The notes: generated by a model not told the origin, from the sequence alone. 56,481 nt of DNA from Candidatus Hodarchaeota archaeon (GCA_016839815.1 JAEOTM010000033.1:1-56481), one strand, 5' to 3'; counted from the stretch's first letter, positions 43,665 through 52,556 are shown. A program made the numbers and translations.

Positions 43665-44093
43665 CTAGGGATATTCTACGTTTTCGATCATTGTAGTGCA
43701 TTTCACTAACTCTTGGGCTGCTTTCAGTGCACGCATTAGCTTGGCCATTGATCTCGCTGAGCATTGTACGTCGAATTTTCGCTGCATAATTCCTTTTAAC
43801 GGTCCAATCTTCCCATCAAATAGCTTTAACCAATTTCCATACTTCCCCGCATATGTATATTCCACTTTGTCTGGGGCAGGTCTCTCAGGTGTAATTAAAT
43901 AGGCATCACGACACTTACCATGCCATAAATCGCAATAAATACTTGTTTCTTCAGTAAGTGTCCCTGTACCATCTGGTATCGTCTTGAAAATGAAGTCACC
44001 TTCCCAGTTTTTCGCTGCTTTTTCATATGCTTCACTTTCATTTATCTTCTTGACAAGTTCTGCAACCCATTCTTTTGAACCATAAACTACCAT
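43665..44093 (-). CDS. SCP2 sterol-carrier-family lipid-binding protein
   Basis: A 142-residue single-domain SCP2-type protein. Recognisable parts: a long N-terminal helix (EWVAELVKKINES), the strand DFIFKTIPDGTG, LFDGKIGPLKGIMQRKFDVQCSA, and the closing helix SMAKLMRALKAAQELV, which covers the hydrophobic tunnel in this fold. The family binds and moves fatty-acyl chains and other lipids. First gene of an operon with the Fe-ADH. Its place suggests that the ADH/AOR route handles long-chain substrates; this is inference. Confidence 0.82.
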   Translation of the reverse strand: MVVYGSKEWVAELVKKINESEAYEKAAKNWEGDFIFKTIPDGTGTLTEETSIYCDLWHGKCRDAYLITPERPAPDKVEYTYAGKYGNWLKLFDGKIGPLKGIMQRKFDVQCSARSMAKLMRALKAAQELVKCTTMIENVEYP

Positions 44094-44275
44094 TTGTATT
44101 TCCTTCTAACTTCTATTTTATTGCTTTTAACGATCTACATCCCTGAAATATTGAGCAGATCAGAATCTCTTTGAAGATTAATTTTGAAGTTTATAGACTT
44201 TCCTTAGGATAATCAATGCAAAGCTCAAGAATAGGCCTAGATTTTTAAGTAGAAAAAATACAGAGAGTGAATAAC

Positions 44276-44287
44276 TGATTAAATTTT
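44276..44287 (+). promoter_or_regulatory. TATA-like box of the AOR gene
   Basis: GATTAAATTTTG is centred 26 bases before the ATG at 44308, so the AOR transcript may be leaderless; only a weak GAGTG precedes the ATG. Confidence 0.45.
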
Positions 44288-44307
44288 GGTTAACGAGTGT
44301 AGATACA

Positions 44308-46170
44308 ATGTTTGGATATATGGGAAAAATATTAAGAGTGAATTTGACAACAGGACAGATTTCAGAAGAAGTTCCAAATGAAACTGATTTAAAAATGTTT
44401 TTAGGAGGAGCTGGGTTGGCATCGAAATATTTATTTGATGAGGTCCCTAAAGGAGTTGATCCATTGGGTCCTGATAATAAATTGATCTTTATGACTGGAC
44501 CAATGACTGGAACGTCCTCTCCCAGCACCGGAAGATTTTCTGTTGTAGCGAAATCACCTCTAACTGGATTTTGGGGACAAGCTAATTCAGGAGGATTTTG
44601 GGGTAGAGATTTTAAACGATCGGGATATGACGGAGTAATATTTGAAGGAAAAGCAGAAAAACCTGTTTATTTAGTAACGGATAATGGGAAAGCAGAATTA
44701 CGTGATGCATCCCACCTTTGGGGTAAGAGTACTTCTGAAACAACGGCAAAAATTAAGGAGGATTTGGGAGAAAAGTTCAATGTGGCTTGTATTGGAATAG
44801 CAGGGGAGAATCAGGTTAGGTATGCAGCTATTATGAATGATGTTGATGAGAAGTATTGGGGAAGAGCTGCTGGGAGATGTGGGCTGGGAACGGTTATGGG
44901 GGCAAAAAACCTCAAAGCTATTGCTTCTCAAGGACGGATTCCTATAGAAATTGCCGAAGCAGAAGAATACCGCAAAAAAGCACGAGAAAGGTTTGATTGG
45001 GTGAACCAAAGCCTATTGAAAGTAACCCTTGAGGTATTTGGAACAGCTGCCATCCTCGATATGGTTAATCAAAGAGGAGGCTTGCCTTCACGAAATTGGC
45101 AAACAGGATATGTCGAACAATACGACCAAATAAATGGTGAGGCAATAAATGACACCATATTAGTTGGAGAAAAGGCTTGTTTTGCCTGTCCAATTGCCTG
45201 TGGTCGAGTTTCCGATATTAAAGACGGAAAATATAAATCCAAGGGAGAGGGGCCAGAATATGAGTCCATTGGTGCTTTCGGGAGTATGTGCGATATTTAC
45301 GATTTAAATGCTATTACCAAAGCTCACTTCCTCTGTAACGAATATGGAATTGACACGATTTCTGCGGGAGCAACGATCTCATTTGCCATGGAAGCTGTCG
45401 AAAAGGGAATCTTAACTGATACCAAAGGATCTAATATTAAATTTGGTGACCCTGATGTTATAATTGAGTTGATAGAAAAAATAGCTAAGCGAGAAGGTAT
45501 CGGCGACTTTTTAGCAGAGGGATCAAAAGCTATGTCGGAAACTCTTGGACAAGGGAGTGAAAAATTTGCAATGCACGTAAAAGGATTGGAGTTACCAGCC
45601 TATGACTCACGAGCAGCAAAAATCACTGGTTTAGCATATGCTACTGCTAATCGTGGAGGAGATCACATCACAGCGTATATTGAAGGACCAGCATTCATGT
45701 CCATGCCTTTTCTGATTGTCGATGAAGGAGAGGTTGATGAGGATGGACTCAAAGAAATCCCAGAAGAAGCACGAGTTGTGAAGGAATATGAAGATGCTTT
45801 TGGAGTTTTTGATGCACTTTCTGGATGTAAGTTTATGGGGATGGTATTAACAGGAGAAGATTGGGCCGATTTAATCCAAAGTCTGCTCGGGTATGAATTT
45901 ACTGAAAAAGATTTTAGACTGTTAGGAGAACGCATTTACAATATTGAAAGAGCATTCAATGTCCGGGAAGGACTCACAAGGGATGATGATACATTACCAG
46001 GAAGATTGTTAGAGGATCCCTTACCAGATGGACCAGCGGAGGGGCAAGTTGTTAATCTAGATCCAATGTTAGATGCCTATTACCAATATCGTGGTTGGGA
46101 TGATAATGGTAAACCTACTGCTGAAACGTTAACGAAGCTAGAACTAAATTGGCTTATAGATAAGATGTAA
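44308..46170 (+). CDS. aor: Tungsten aldehyde:ferredoxin oxidoreductase
   Basis: A 620-residue AOR-family enzyme that oxidises aldehydes to acids and reduces ferredoxin. N-terminal F-G-Y-M-G-K-I-L-R-V-N-L-T-T-G is the family opening; A-G-R-C-G-L-G-T-V-M-G-A-K-N-L-K (187-203) binds the pterin; the 4Fe-4S cysteines are C291-x2-C294-x3-C298 and a fourth in L-S-G-C-K-F-M near residue 507. Length is usual. It heads an operon with an acyl-CoA ligase gene (14 bp) and a MoaD-like gene. Together with the divergent Fe-ADH this would carry an alcohol to an acyl-CoA. Tungsten use is inferred from the family. Confidence 0.95.
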   Translation: MFGYMGKILRVNLTTGQISEEVPNETDLKMFLGGAGLASKYLFDEVPKGVDPLGPDNKLIFMTGPMTGTSSPSTGRFSVVAKSPLTGFWGQANSGGFWGRDFKRSGYDGVIFEGKAEKPVYLVTDNGKAELRDASHLWGKSTSETTAKIKEDLGEKFNVACIGIAGENQVRYAAIMNDVDEKYWGRAAGRCGLGTVMGAKNLKAIASQGRIPIEIAEAEEYRKKARERFDWVNQSLLKVTLEVFGTAAILDMVNQRGGLPSRNWQTGYVEQYDQINGEAINDTILVGEKACFACPIACGRVSDIKDGKYKSKGEGPEYESIGAFGSMCDIYDLNAITKAHFLCNEYGIDTISAGATISFAMEAVEKGILTDTKGSNIKFGDPDVIIELIEKIAKREGIGDFLAEGSKAMSETLGQGSEKFAMHVKGLELPAYDSRAAKITGLAYATANRGGDHITAYIEGPAFMSMPFLIVDEGEVDEDGLKEIPEEARVVKEYEDAFGVFDALSGCKFMGMVLTGEDWADLIQSLLGYEFTEKDFRLLGERIYNIERAFNVREGLTRDDDTLPGRLLEDPLPDGPAEGQVVNLDPMLDAYYQYRGWDDNGKPTAETLTKLELNWLIDKM

Positions 46171-46184
46171 TAACCAAAGGTGTT

Positions 46185-47867
46185 GTGAATATTGTGACTA
46201 CTTATGCTGACCAACCCTGGTTAAAGAGTTACTTTGTTGGGCCTATGAAGCTACCTAAAACCATGGCCCCTTATCCTGAAATCTCAGTCTATAAATTCCT
46301 TGAAGATTCCGCGTTAGAATATCCCGATAAAATTGCATGTGAATACTTAGATCAAAAATTAACCTATGATGAACTAAAACTTAAGGTTGACAAATTAGCA
46401 ACAGCATTTGCAGATTTAGGAGTAATGAAGAATGATAAAGTTGCAACAATACTCCCTACCTGTCCAGAATTCATAATCGTAGATTATGCACTCATGCGGC
46501 TGGGTGCGGTTCATGTACCCCTTTCAATTCTTCATAAAGCACCAGATCTATTATATGAATTAAATGAATCAAAAGCAACGACCGTAATATGTTCATATCG
46601 GCGTCTCGAAAGAATAGAAGAAATTAGAGACAGAATTTCAATTAAAAACTTGATCTACTCTCCAATTCCACTTTTTCCAGACTATGAAACTCCAGAAGTG
46701 CAAGGAAGCCCGGATGCTCTTAGATTGGAAGATCTAATCGAGAAATATGATCCCAACCCTCCCGATGTTACAATAAATGCCAAAGAAGATCTGGCTCTAC
46801 TTCCTTTCACAGGTGGTACAACTGGAGTTCCCAAAGGAACGATGTTATCCCATTATAACATCACATCTAATGTAATCCAATCGTTACAATGGTTTTTACA
46901 TCCTCTTGAGCGGGGAGTCAAGGGGAAATCTGCTACCTTAATTTGTGTACCTATTTTTCATCAGTACGGTCATTGGGCGATTCATGCGTCAATTTCTTGG
47001 GGCATGAGAATGGTTTTGGTAGATGCACGGGACATAGATCGAATCGCTGAGCTAGTCAAAAAGGTACGTCCATTCTCAGTCTACGGAGTACCAACACATT
47101 ATATGGAACTATTACAGAAAGATATCAAAAAAATGCCAATTGTATATATTTCAGGAGCAGCAGCTTTACCACCCGATGTAGCTGATAAATTTGAGAAGAA
47201 AACAGGTGTACCCATGACAGAAGGATATGGTATGACAGAAACAAGTCCGTTAACGCATATAAATCTATCAGCTATATCCAAAGTTACACGTTTCATGACC
47301 AAAGTTAAACGGGGAATTGGCGTTCCTGCTCCAGATACTGAAGTGAAACTTGTTGATCCTGATACTGGAAAAGAAGTACCCTTTGGTGATGAAGGGGAAA
47401 TCTGGGTACGTGGACCACAAGTAATGTTGGGATATTGGCCTGAAAAGGGAAAAGGGTTACAGAAGAATGGATGGTTAGCAACAGGGGATATAGGGAAAAT
47501 GGATGAAGATGGCTACTTTCAGATAGTTGATAGAATTAAAGACATGATTAATGTGTCAGGGATGAAAGTCTATTCCCGTGTGATTGATGATGCCCTTCAT
47601 ACCCATCCAGCTATCCGCATGGCGGGAGTTATTGGACTCCCAGATCTCGATCGACCTGGAAGTGAACGAGTAAAAGCATTTGTGATCCTCAGAGATAGAG
47701 ATAAAGGTTCAGTAACTGCAGAGGATATTCTAGAGTTTTGTAAAGAGACACTTCCTCCTTATGCTGTTCCTAAACAAATCGAAATTCGTGATTTTCTCCC
47801 GCTTACTCGCGTCATGAAGTTAGATAAAAAGAAGCTCAAAGCAGAAGAGACTCAGAAAGCTCCCTAA
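46185..47867 (+). CDS. AMP-forming acyl-CoA ligase
   Basis: A 560-residue ANL-superfamily ligase that activates a carboxylic acid with ATP and CoA. The P-loop (P-F-T-G-G-T-T-G-V-P-K-G-T), G-Y-G-M-T-E-T-S-P-L-T, the hinge A-T-G-D-I-G-K-M-D-E-D-G and R-I-K-D-M-I-N-V-S-G-M-K-V are complete, as is the C-terminal lysine region (R-V-M-K-L-D-K-K-K-L). Closest in style to medium/long-chain fatty-acyl-CoA synthetases. It starts 14 bp after AOR (start GTG or ATG near 46185). It would use the acid made by AOR. The frame is open past the stop into the MoaD-like gene. Confidence 0.93.
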   Translation: MNIVTTYADQPWLKSYFVGPMKLPKTMAPYPEISVYKFLEDSALEYPDKIACEYLDQKLTYDELKLKVDKLATAFADLGVMKNDKVATILPTCPEFIIVDYALMRLGAVHVPLSILHKAPDLLYELNESKATTVICSYRRLERIEEIRDRISIKNLIYSPIPLFPDYETPEVQGSPDALRLEDLIEKYDPNPPDVTINAKEDLALLPFTGGTTGVPKGTMLSHYNITSNVIQSLQWFLHPLERGVKGKSATLICVPIFHQYGHWAIHASISWGMRMVLVDARDIDRIAELVKKVRPFSVYGVPTHYMELLQKDIKKMPIVYISGAAALPPDVADKFEKKTGVPMTEGYGMTETSPLTHINLSAISKVTRFMTKVKRGIGVPAPDTEVKLVDPDTGKEVPFGDEGEIWVRGPQVMLGYWPEKGKGLQKNGWLATGDIGKMDEDGYFQIVDRIKDMINVSGMKVYSRVIDDALHTHPAIRMAGVIGLPDLDRPGSERVKAFVILRDRDKGSVTAEDILEFCKETLPPYAVPKQIEIRDFLPLTRVMKLDKKKLKAEETQKAP

Positions 47868-47897
47868 GATTTTGACAAATATTCTAGAGGGATTCAT

Positions 47898-48206
47898 CTG
47901 TCAACCACAACAGAAAAACCACCAATAACGGTAATAACCAGATTTTTTGGTGCATTTAAGCAAGTTACAGAGAAAAGAGATATCGAAATCACACTTCCTC
48001 AAGGAGGAACAGTCGTTAATTTACTTGCTAAAGCTATCGGGGAGTTTCCGAAGTTACAGGGATTGTTGCTGGATGATAATCTCCAACTAGGTAGCTGGGT
48101 TGTTATACTGATCAATGGAAGAAATATGAGTATTTTTGATGGTATAGAAACACAATTAAGTGAGGGTGATGTGGTTGCCATCTTTCCTCCTGTTGCTGGA
48201 GGTTAA
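47898..48206 (+). CDS. MoaD/ThiS-like ubiquitin-fold sulfur carrier with CTG start
   Basis: A protein of about 102 residues that ends P-P-V-A-G-G, the diglycine tail of MoaD/ThiS/SAMP proteins that is thiocarboxylated and supplies sulfur for molybdo/tungstopterin or for protein conjugation. The body (ITVITRFFGAFKQVTEK, IEITLPQGGTVVNLLAKAI, LINGRNM and L-S-E-G-D-V-V-A-I-F-P-P) is a typical beta-grasp. There is no ATG, GTG or TTG between the ligase stop and the domain. CTG at 47898 has AGAGGG six bases before, an ideal spacing, so it is the likely start. The frame equals that of the ligase. Third gene of the AOR operon; its 3' end overlaps the next gene by 4 bp. Confidence 0.85.
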   Translation: MSTTTEKPPITVITRFFGAFKQVTEKRDIEITLPQGGTVVNLLAKAIGEFPKLQGLLLDDNLQLGSWVVILINGRNMSIFDGIETQLSEGDVVAIFPPVAGG

Positions 48207-50050
48207 AATCGACGTTTTCTCCGATGATATAAGACGGGGATAAGAATGAAGCAGGAGAGGAGTGTTCTAAGCCACATAAATCCAGAAGTACTCGCTAAAG
48301 TAGGGAGTGCACTAGTAGTAGAATCTTCTGTCGTTGTAGAACTTGATTCACTCTGAGATGTTGGATACTGCTGGGAATTCTCAATATATATGGTAATGGA
48401 AGTTATAGTATACAAACCTCCAATTCTACTTACATTCATTGAGAGAGTATATTCTCCATTAGATAGGCCAATGATATATGCCCAGAATTCAATATTTCCA
48501 AAATCTAATGAGATGTTTGTTAAAACATTGTAATACCCAGTGCTATTAGAGAGAATAAAGAGTATAAAGGAGATATTAGATGATCTAACTGTAGCTGAGA
48601 CATGCATTAGGTCAGTAATTATGGCACCATTAGTAGGAGAATTAAAAACAAATTTTTCATTACCTGTTATCCAAAAATCCATATTTGCATAATTATTCTT
48701 TGCATAATTCATGAATTCATTTGTCAAGTCAGTACGGATGTTTGGATCTGATAGATAATCTAATTGGAGGATTGAGGCTTCGGCTATGGATATCTTCGGT
48801 TTACTCACCAAATTTGATATATAAAGGAATTCCGGCTCAGTAATTAGCATATTATCCTTAAAGGCAGAGACAAGAGCTTTCCAAGCACTGTATAATTCTT
48901 GATGTGAGTGTGTTACTGCTCCTTCAAAATAAAAAGTGACAATATCATATATTTCTGTAGCTAAATCAAAATCAAAAGTAATTCCTGTTATATTGTGCAA
49001 TTTAATATAATCTTCATATAAGTCCTGCCTTTCATAGCCATTTATCTGTAAGGACAACGAAAAAGCATCTTCAACAACAGGAATTCGATCCAGACTATTA
49101 TCTAAACAGAGGGCCTGACCTTCAGGTGATAAAACAAAATCAATAAATGCTTCAGCCTGAACTCTCTCTTCCCCACTTGCACTTGAAGCTATTGCAATCG
49201 GTTCCACGGTTATCAAGGATCCTCCGGTTGGAATGATATACTCACATGAGGGATTCATGAATTCTGCTTGATAACCATACGAATCTATGGCTAATCCTAT
49301 CGCATGTTCACCAGTAATCACAGAATCACGAACAGCAGAGGTATAATCGTAGATTTCGGCGTTTCCAGCCATTCTAGTAATTAGATTCCAACCAAATTCC
49401 CACCCATAATTCTGTAGAATAGAATGATAGATGTAAGTATTTGAAATAGACTCTGGTGCATTCGTCATGCCAAGAGCAACTTGATCGGAATCCAAAAAAT
49501 ATTCAGGAGAAGCAAGATCCTCCCAAGTTTGAGGGAGAGATAGGTTATTTGAAGTTAAACTATCATGATTTACGAGAAATCCATAAGAAGACAGACATGA
49601 TCCTACCCAAAGGATTGAGCCTGATTCATTAGTTCTGATTGTCTGAACTCCTTCAATATCATTTGTTACATTCGCATTTATATAATTCGTTAATGTTTGG
49701 TTCTCTATCGGCACCAAATAGCCCGCATCGGCAATTATATCAAAAATTCCCTGAAGGCCACCCCATACTAAATCTATTGAATAGGAAGGGTTAGCAATTG
49801 CTGATATCCACCTATTTGTATCAGAGATTTCTAACCATAATATATCATCCACGGCAGGATTTTGAGCAAGGAAAGCATTTTCAAAGGTATTATAGATATT
49901 TGAACTATATCGTGTAATAGCCTGTAGAACCACACCAGCATTGATATTATCCCCCGTATTGTAATAAACTTCTCCATTCCCTTTATTAAATGCCATAGAA
50001 AATACAAAAACGATTATCAGAGCAAAAATTATGATTTTTCTATGTTTCAC
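48203..50050 (-). CDS. Membrane-anchored extracellular solute-binding protein
   Basis: A 615-residue protein with an N-terminal signal peptide/anchor (KIIIFALIIVFVFSMAF), a periplasmic-binding-protein-like body of about 350 residues (family 1/Fe3+-spermidine type: WGGLQGIFDIIADAGYLVPI, ITGEHAIGLAIDSYGYQ, SASGEERVQAEAFIDFVLSPEG), an extra beta domain (about 440-570), a Ser/Thr-rich linker and a C-terminal TM helix followed by RRKRR. This layout is known for archaeal surface-anchored binding proteins. No permease or ATPase gene is next to it. GTG 50050 with AGAGGT upstream is preferred over TTG 50068. Confidence 0.82.
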   Translation of the reverse strand: MKHRKIIIFALIIVFVFSMAFNKGNGEVYYNTGDNINAGVVLQAITRYSSNIYNTFENAFLAQNPAVDDILWLEISDTNRWISAIANPSYSIDLVWGGLQGIFDIIADAGYLVPIENQTLTNYINANVTNDIEGVQTIRTNESGSILWVGSCLSSYGFLVNHDSLTSNNLSLPQTWEDLASPEYFLDSDQVALGMTNAPESISNTYIYHSILQNYGWEFGWNLITRMAGNAEIYDYTSAVRDSVITGEHAIGLAIDSYGYQAEFMNPSCEYIIPTGGSLITVEPIAIASSASGEERVQAEAFIDFVLSPEGQALCLDNSLDRIPVVEDAFSLSLQINGYERQDLYEDYIKLHNITGITFDFDLATEIYDIVTFYFEGAVTHSHQELYSAWKALVSAFKDNMLITEPEFLYISNLVSKPKISIAEASILQLDYLSDPNIRTDLTNEFMNYAKNNYANMDFWITGNEKFVFNSPTNGAIITDLMHVSATVRSSNISFILFILSNSTGYYNVLTNISLDFGNIEFWAYIIGLSNGEYTLSMNVSRIGGLYTITSITIYIENSQQYPTSQSESSSTTTEDSTTSALPTLASTSGFMWLRTLLSCFILIPVLYHRRKRRF

Positions 50051-50147
50051 TATTAATCTACCTCTCAAAATATCTACTTGATTGGGAGTGTATCATTCCT
50101 TAAAAAACTAATGAGCCCAGATTTCCTTAGAAAAATGAGCTCTTAGG

Positions 50148-50169
50148 AAAAAAAGAAATGTGAAGGAGG
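50148..50169 (-). terminator. T-tract terminator after RuBisCO-like gene
   Basis: On the minus strand after the stop: CCCCTCCTTCACATTTC followed by T7. It resembles the tracts after the HEAT-repeat and histone genes. Confidence 0.5.
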
Positions 50170-50174
50170 GGATC

Positions 50175-51512
50175 CTAAAGACGGGTGTCTGAGACTCCCC
50201 ATGTTTCCATTGCTCTAGCAAGCTCAGGATATTCATCTTCATGATCTTCCACATAATCCTCAAAATCTTCTGAGGCTTCTTTCATATCTTTCATACCAAT
50301 ATCAATAGCCTGTCTAAATGCTGTAGCACCAGCAATTGGCCCATCGGGATGTGCATGAATTCCACCTCCAGAACCAATCATACAATCATTTCCAAGATCT
50401 TGCATGACCCGTAACACCATACCAGGAGTAATTCCGCCACTAGGCATGGGTAAAACGGGTTTAAGATGATGCATTCTATATCGATGAGCTTTCGCTATTT
50501 CCATATATCTCTCCTTCAAATAGGGGGCTTTTCCGTAAGGAGCAGGATAAACAACAGTATCAGCACCAGCTAATCGGGCGAGCTTTCCCATAATTAAAAA
50601 TGAAGAGACACCTGAAAAAGGAGATTCATAGAATGCTCCTGCGAAATCCATGTGTCCTAAGATTGGAAGCTTAATTTCTGGATCTTCAGCAAGCATACGT
50701 AAAGCTGGAAACCCAACAACTAAATAATTAAGCATCAGTGCATTTCCTCCGGCATCTTGTACGGCTAGAGCGTTCTCTTTCAATTTCATGATTTTATCCG
50801 TTATGTTAACGGTATATAAGGTCTCCTCACCAATTTCATCTCGGACTTTGTCTACTGCTTCCATCATAAGAGGGACACGATCAGCTACACGATTATAATC
50901 CATGTCTGCTATTAATTCATCGTCTTTAACTATGTCACACCCACCTTTAGCAGCAGCATAGAATAATTGAGCACCTACTTCCGGTGTCCATCCGCTACAT
51001 GGTTTAATCATATTGTTCAAGAGAGGTCTATCTGGTACCTTAAGCAGTTTACGGATACCTTCAATTCCGAACTTCGGCCCTTGGAAATTTTTGATCCAAT
51101 TTTTTGGAAAACGCAGATCAAGCATTTTCAGCTTACCTCCCATCGAAATATTTCCAATGGTGGCAGTAAGCATTAGACCTATTTGATCGGTTTGATTAAT
51201 TGTTGGAAAGGCGATTTGATAAATAAAATTTCGTTCTTCTACACCTTTTGGAATTTCAAATTCGTGAGATGGCACTTCATAAATCCCAAGTACCTTTGCT
51301 CCATATTTTGAGCGTAACTCAGGAGTATTAGCTGGAACAGGAACCCACGTTCCTGTACTTTGTTCACAGGCTGCTGCACGTCCCATATACCACGGATCCA
51401 TTCTAGGACCTAACTGAACCATATAGGTTCCAATTATATACTCTTCAGGGTTAAGTCCTTCTTGAAGAGCTTCTTCTATCGGATCATACTGTGCAAAAAT
51501 ATCTTTAGGCAT
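50175..51512 (-). CDS. RuBisCO-like protein, form IV type
   Basis: A 445-residue large-subunit homologue. Kept active-site positions: E50 (E60 of RuBisCO) in C-E-Q-S-T-G-T-W, N121, K170 (K175), the carbamylated-lysine region K196-D-D198-E199, H287 (H294), K328 (K334), S358-G-G and the phosphate-binding G-S-G-G-G-I-H. Changed positions: K177 is C172, R295 is M288 and H327 is V321. Loss of K177, R295 and H327 rules against CO2 fixation and fits a form IV protein; R-L-A-G-A-D-T-V-V-Y-P-A-P-Y-G-K also resembles the MtnW-like enolase side. The reaction is unknown. GAGGTAAAACG precedes ATG 51512. Monocistronic. Confidence 0.88.
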   Translation of the reverse strand: MPKDIFAQYDPIEEALQEGLNPEEYIIGTYMVQLGPRMDPWYMGRAAACEQSTGTWVPVPANTPELRSKYGAKVLGIYEVPSHEFEIPKGVEERNFIYQIAFPTINQTDQIGLMLTATIGNISMGGKLKMLDLRFPKNWIKNFQGPKFGIEGIRKLLKVPDRPLLNNMIKPCSGWTPEVGAQLFYAAAKGGCDIVKDDELIADMDYNRVADRVPLMMEAVDKVRDEIGEETLYTVNITDKIMKLKENALAVQDAGGNALMLNYLVVGFPALRMLAEDPEIKLPILGHMDFAGAFYESPFSGVSSFLIMGKLARLAGADTVVYPAPYGKAPYLKERYMEIAKAHRYRMHHLKPVLPMPSGGITPGMVLRVMQDLGNDCMIGSGGGIHAHPDGPIAGATAFRQAIDIGMKDMKEASEDFEDYVEDHEDEYPELARAMETWGVSDTRL

Positions 51513-51552
51513 CGTTTTACCTCATTTATTCATCATTAGGTTTGAATTTAAC

Positions 51553-51562
51553 GTATTATATT
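51553..51562 (-). promoter_or_regulatory. TATA-like box of the RuBisCO-like gene
   Basis: GAATATAATA on the minus strand lies about 42 bases upstream of the ATG, giving an expected leader of about 15 bases that contains the GAGGT ribosome site. Confidence 0.4.
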
Positions 51563-51668
51563 CTTGTGATAAATCTTATGCTTAGTTTTCCCTTCTCCCT
51601 TATTTCCTAGAAAACTTGTACAAGGTGAGTTCTAATCTCGGAAGGAGAATATTATCAACTTTTTAAGG

Positions 51669-51818
51669 TTAATCATACTTTAATGGTTCTGGTAAATCAG
51701 GATCGTTGATATTTCTAGAATTTTCTAATCGCAGTCGACATTCAAAGCACATTCCAGAGATATGATGACGAGTCATTAAGCGACCACATTTTTTGCATGG
51801 ACCAAGGACTGTACCCAT
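51669..51818 (-). CDS. 49-residue zinc-ribbon protein
   Basis: A small protein starting MGTVLGPCKKCGRLM. It has C8-x2-C11-x12-C24-x2-C27, a four-cysteine zinc ribbon, and an acidic-proline C-terminus (DPDLPEPLKYD). ATG at 51816-51818 has AAGGTGG eight to nine bases upstream. It is too short for standard gene finders. Same strand as the ECF protein gene, 58 bp downstream of its stop. Such mini-ribbons often bind RNA polymerase, ribosome or tRNA-modifying enzymes; no specific match is known to me. Confidence 0.75.
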   Translation of the reverse strand: MGTVLGPCKKCGRLMTRHHISGMCFECRLRLENSRNINDPDLPEPLKYD

Positions 51819-51876
51819 TCAAAAACCACCTTTATACATGAGGGATGATCAAGTTATTCATTGAGGATTTGAGTTA

Positions 51877-52536
51877 TTAATTGTTCGTCCGTCGCCAATC
51901 GAGCAGTCCTGTTTGTTCGAAGATCTTGAATATAGCTATTCCTAGATATCCACCGAGAATTGATCCAAGAATGAAAGTTAACACTATCAGAATAACATAA
52001 ACTTCTATGGTATGATCATATCCTAGAAATGTTTCTAATTGAATGATTATATTTGAAACAGCCGCTAGTCCTGCAGACACAGCTATACACATGTGTCGTA
52101 ACCTTTTTTCTCTGAAAAAATTACTTAAAAGAAAAACTGATACTTCAAACACGATAGCTCCCCCTGTCGCAATCAAAAGTGCGAAAATACCAAGGGTATT
52201 TCCAGAAAATAATTCTACTAATCCCTTTATTATTCCAGCAACAAAAACTGCTCCAATTTTTTCATTTACCCACAAATAGATTAGTACAAACCAGATAATA
52301 TGTAATCCTGCAAAAATTTGACCGAATCCAGGTATCCCCAATGGTTTGAATACTGCACGAATAAAATTGGCAATGATTGAGCTTGATAGACCTCCCAAAG
52401 CTGCAAATAAGGCTATTATTACTAAATCTGATGTTTCAAAGTAATAGGGTGTTTGTGGGGCTTTTTTTAGTTCCTTGGAGTTATTTTCTGGTTTCATCCC
52501 GTTTTTTATCTCCTCTGATGTAAGTTGTTTTCCCAT
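51877..52536 (-). CDS. ECF transporter S component-like membrane protein
   Basis: A 219-residue protein with a polar N-terminus of 32 residues and six hydrophobic segments. G-G-L-S-S-S-I-I-A-N-F-I-R and G-F-G-Q-I-F-A-G-L-H-I-I-W near the first helices, then G-I-I-K-G-L-V-E-L-F-S-G-N and F-E-V-S-V, resemble the YkoE/HMP-thiamine-type S component of ECF vitamin transporters. No EcfA or EcfT gene is in the window, so it would use a shared energizing module. Starts at ATG 52536, 20 bp after the methyltransferase stop. Substrate tentative. Confidence 0.7.
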   Translation of the reverse strand: MGKQLTSEEIKNGMKPENNSKELKKAPQTPYYFETSDLVIIALFAALGGLSSSIIANFIRAVFKPLGIPGFGQIFAGLHIIWFVLIYLWVNEKIGAVFVAGIIKGLVELFSGNTLGIFALLIATGGAIVFEVSVFLLSNFFREKRLRHMCIAVSAGLAAVSNIIIQLETFLGYDHTIEVYVILIVLTFILGSILGGYLGIAIFKIFEQTGLLDWRRTNN

Positions 52537-52556
52537 TGGGGATGTAAACTAATTCA

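Noticed and set aside
44140..44175. GATCT...AGATC stem in the gap before AOR
   Set aside because: Only five base pairs with a long loop; expected by chance.
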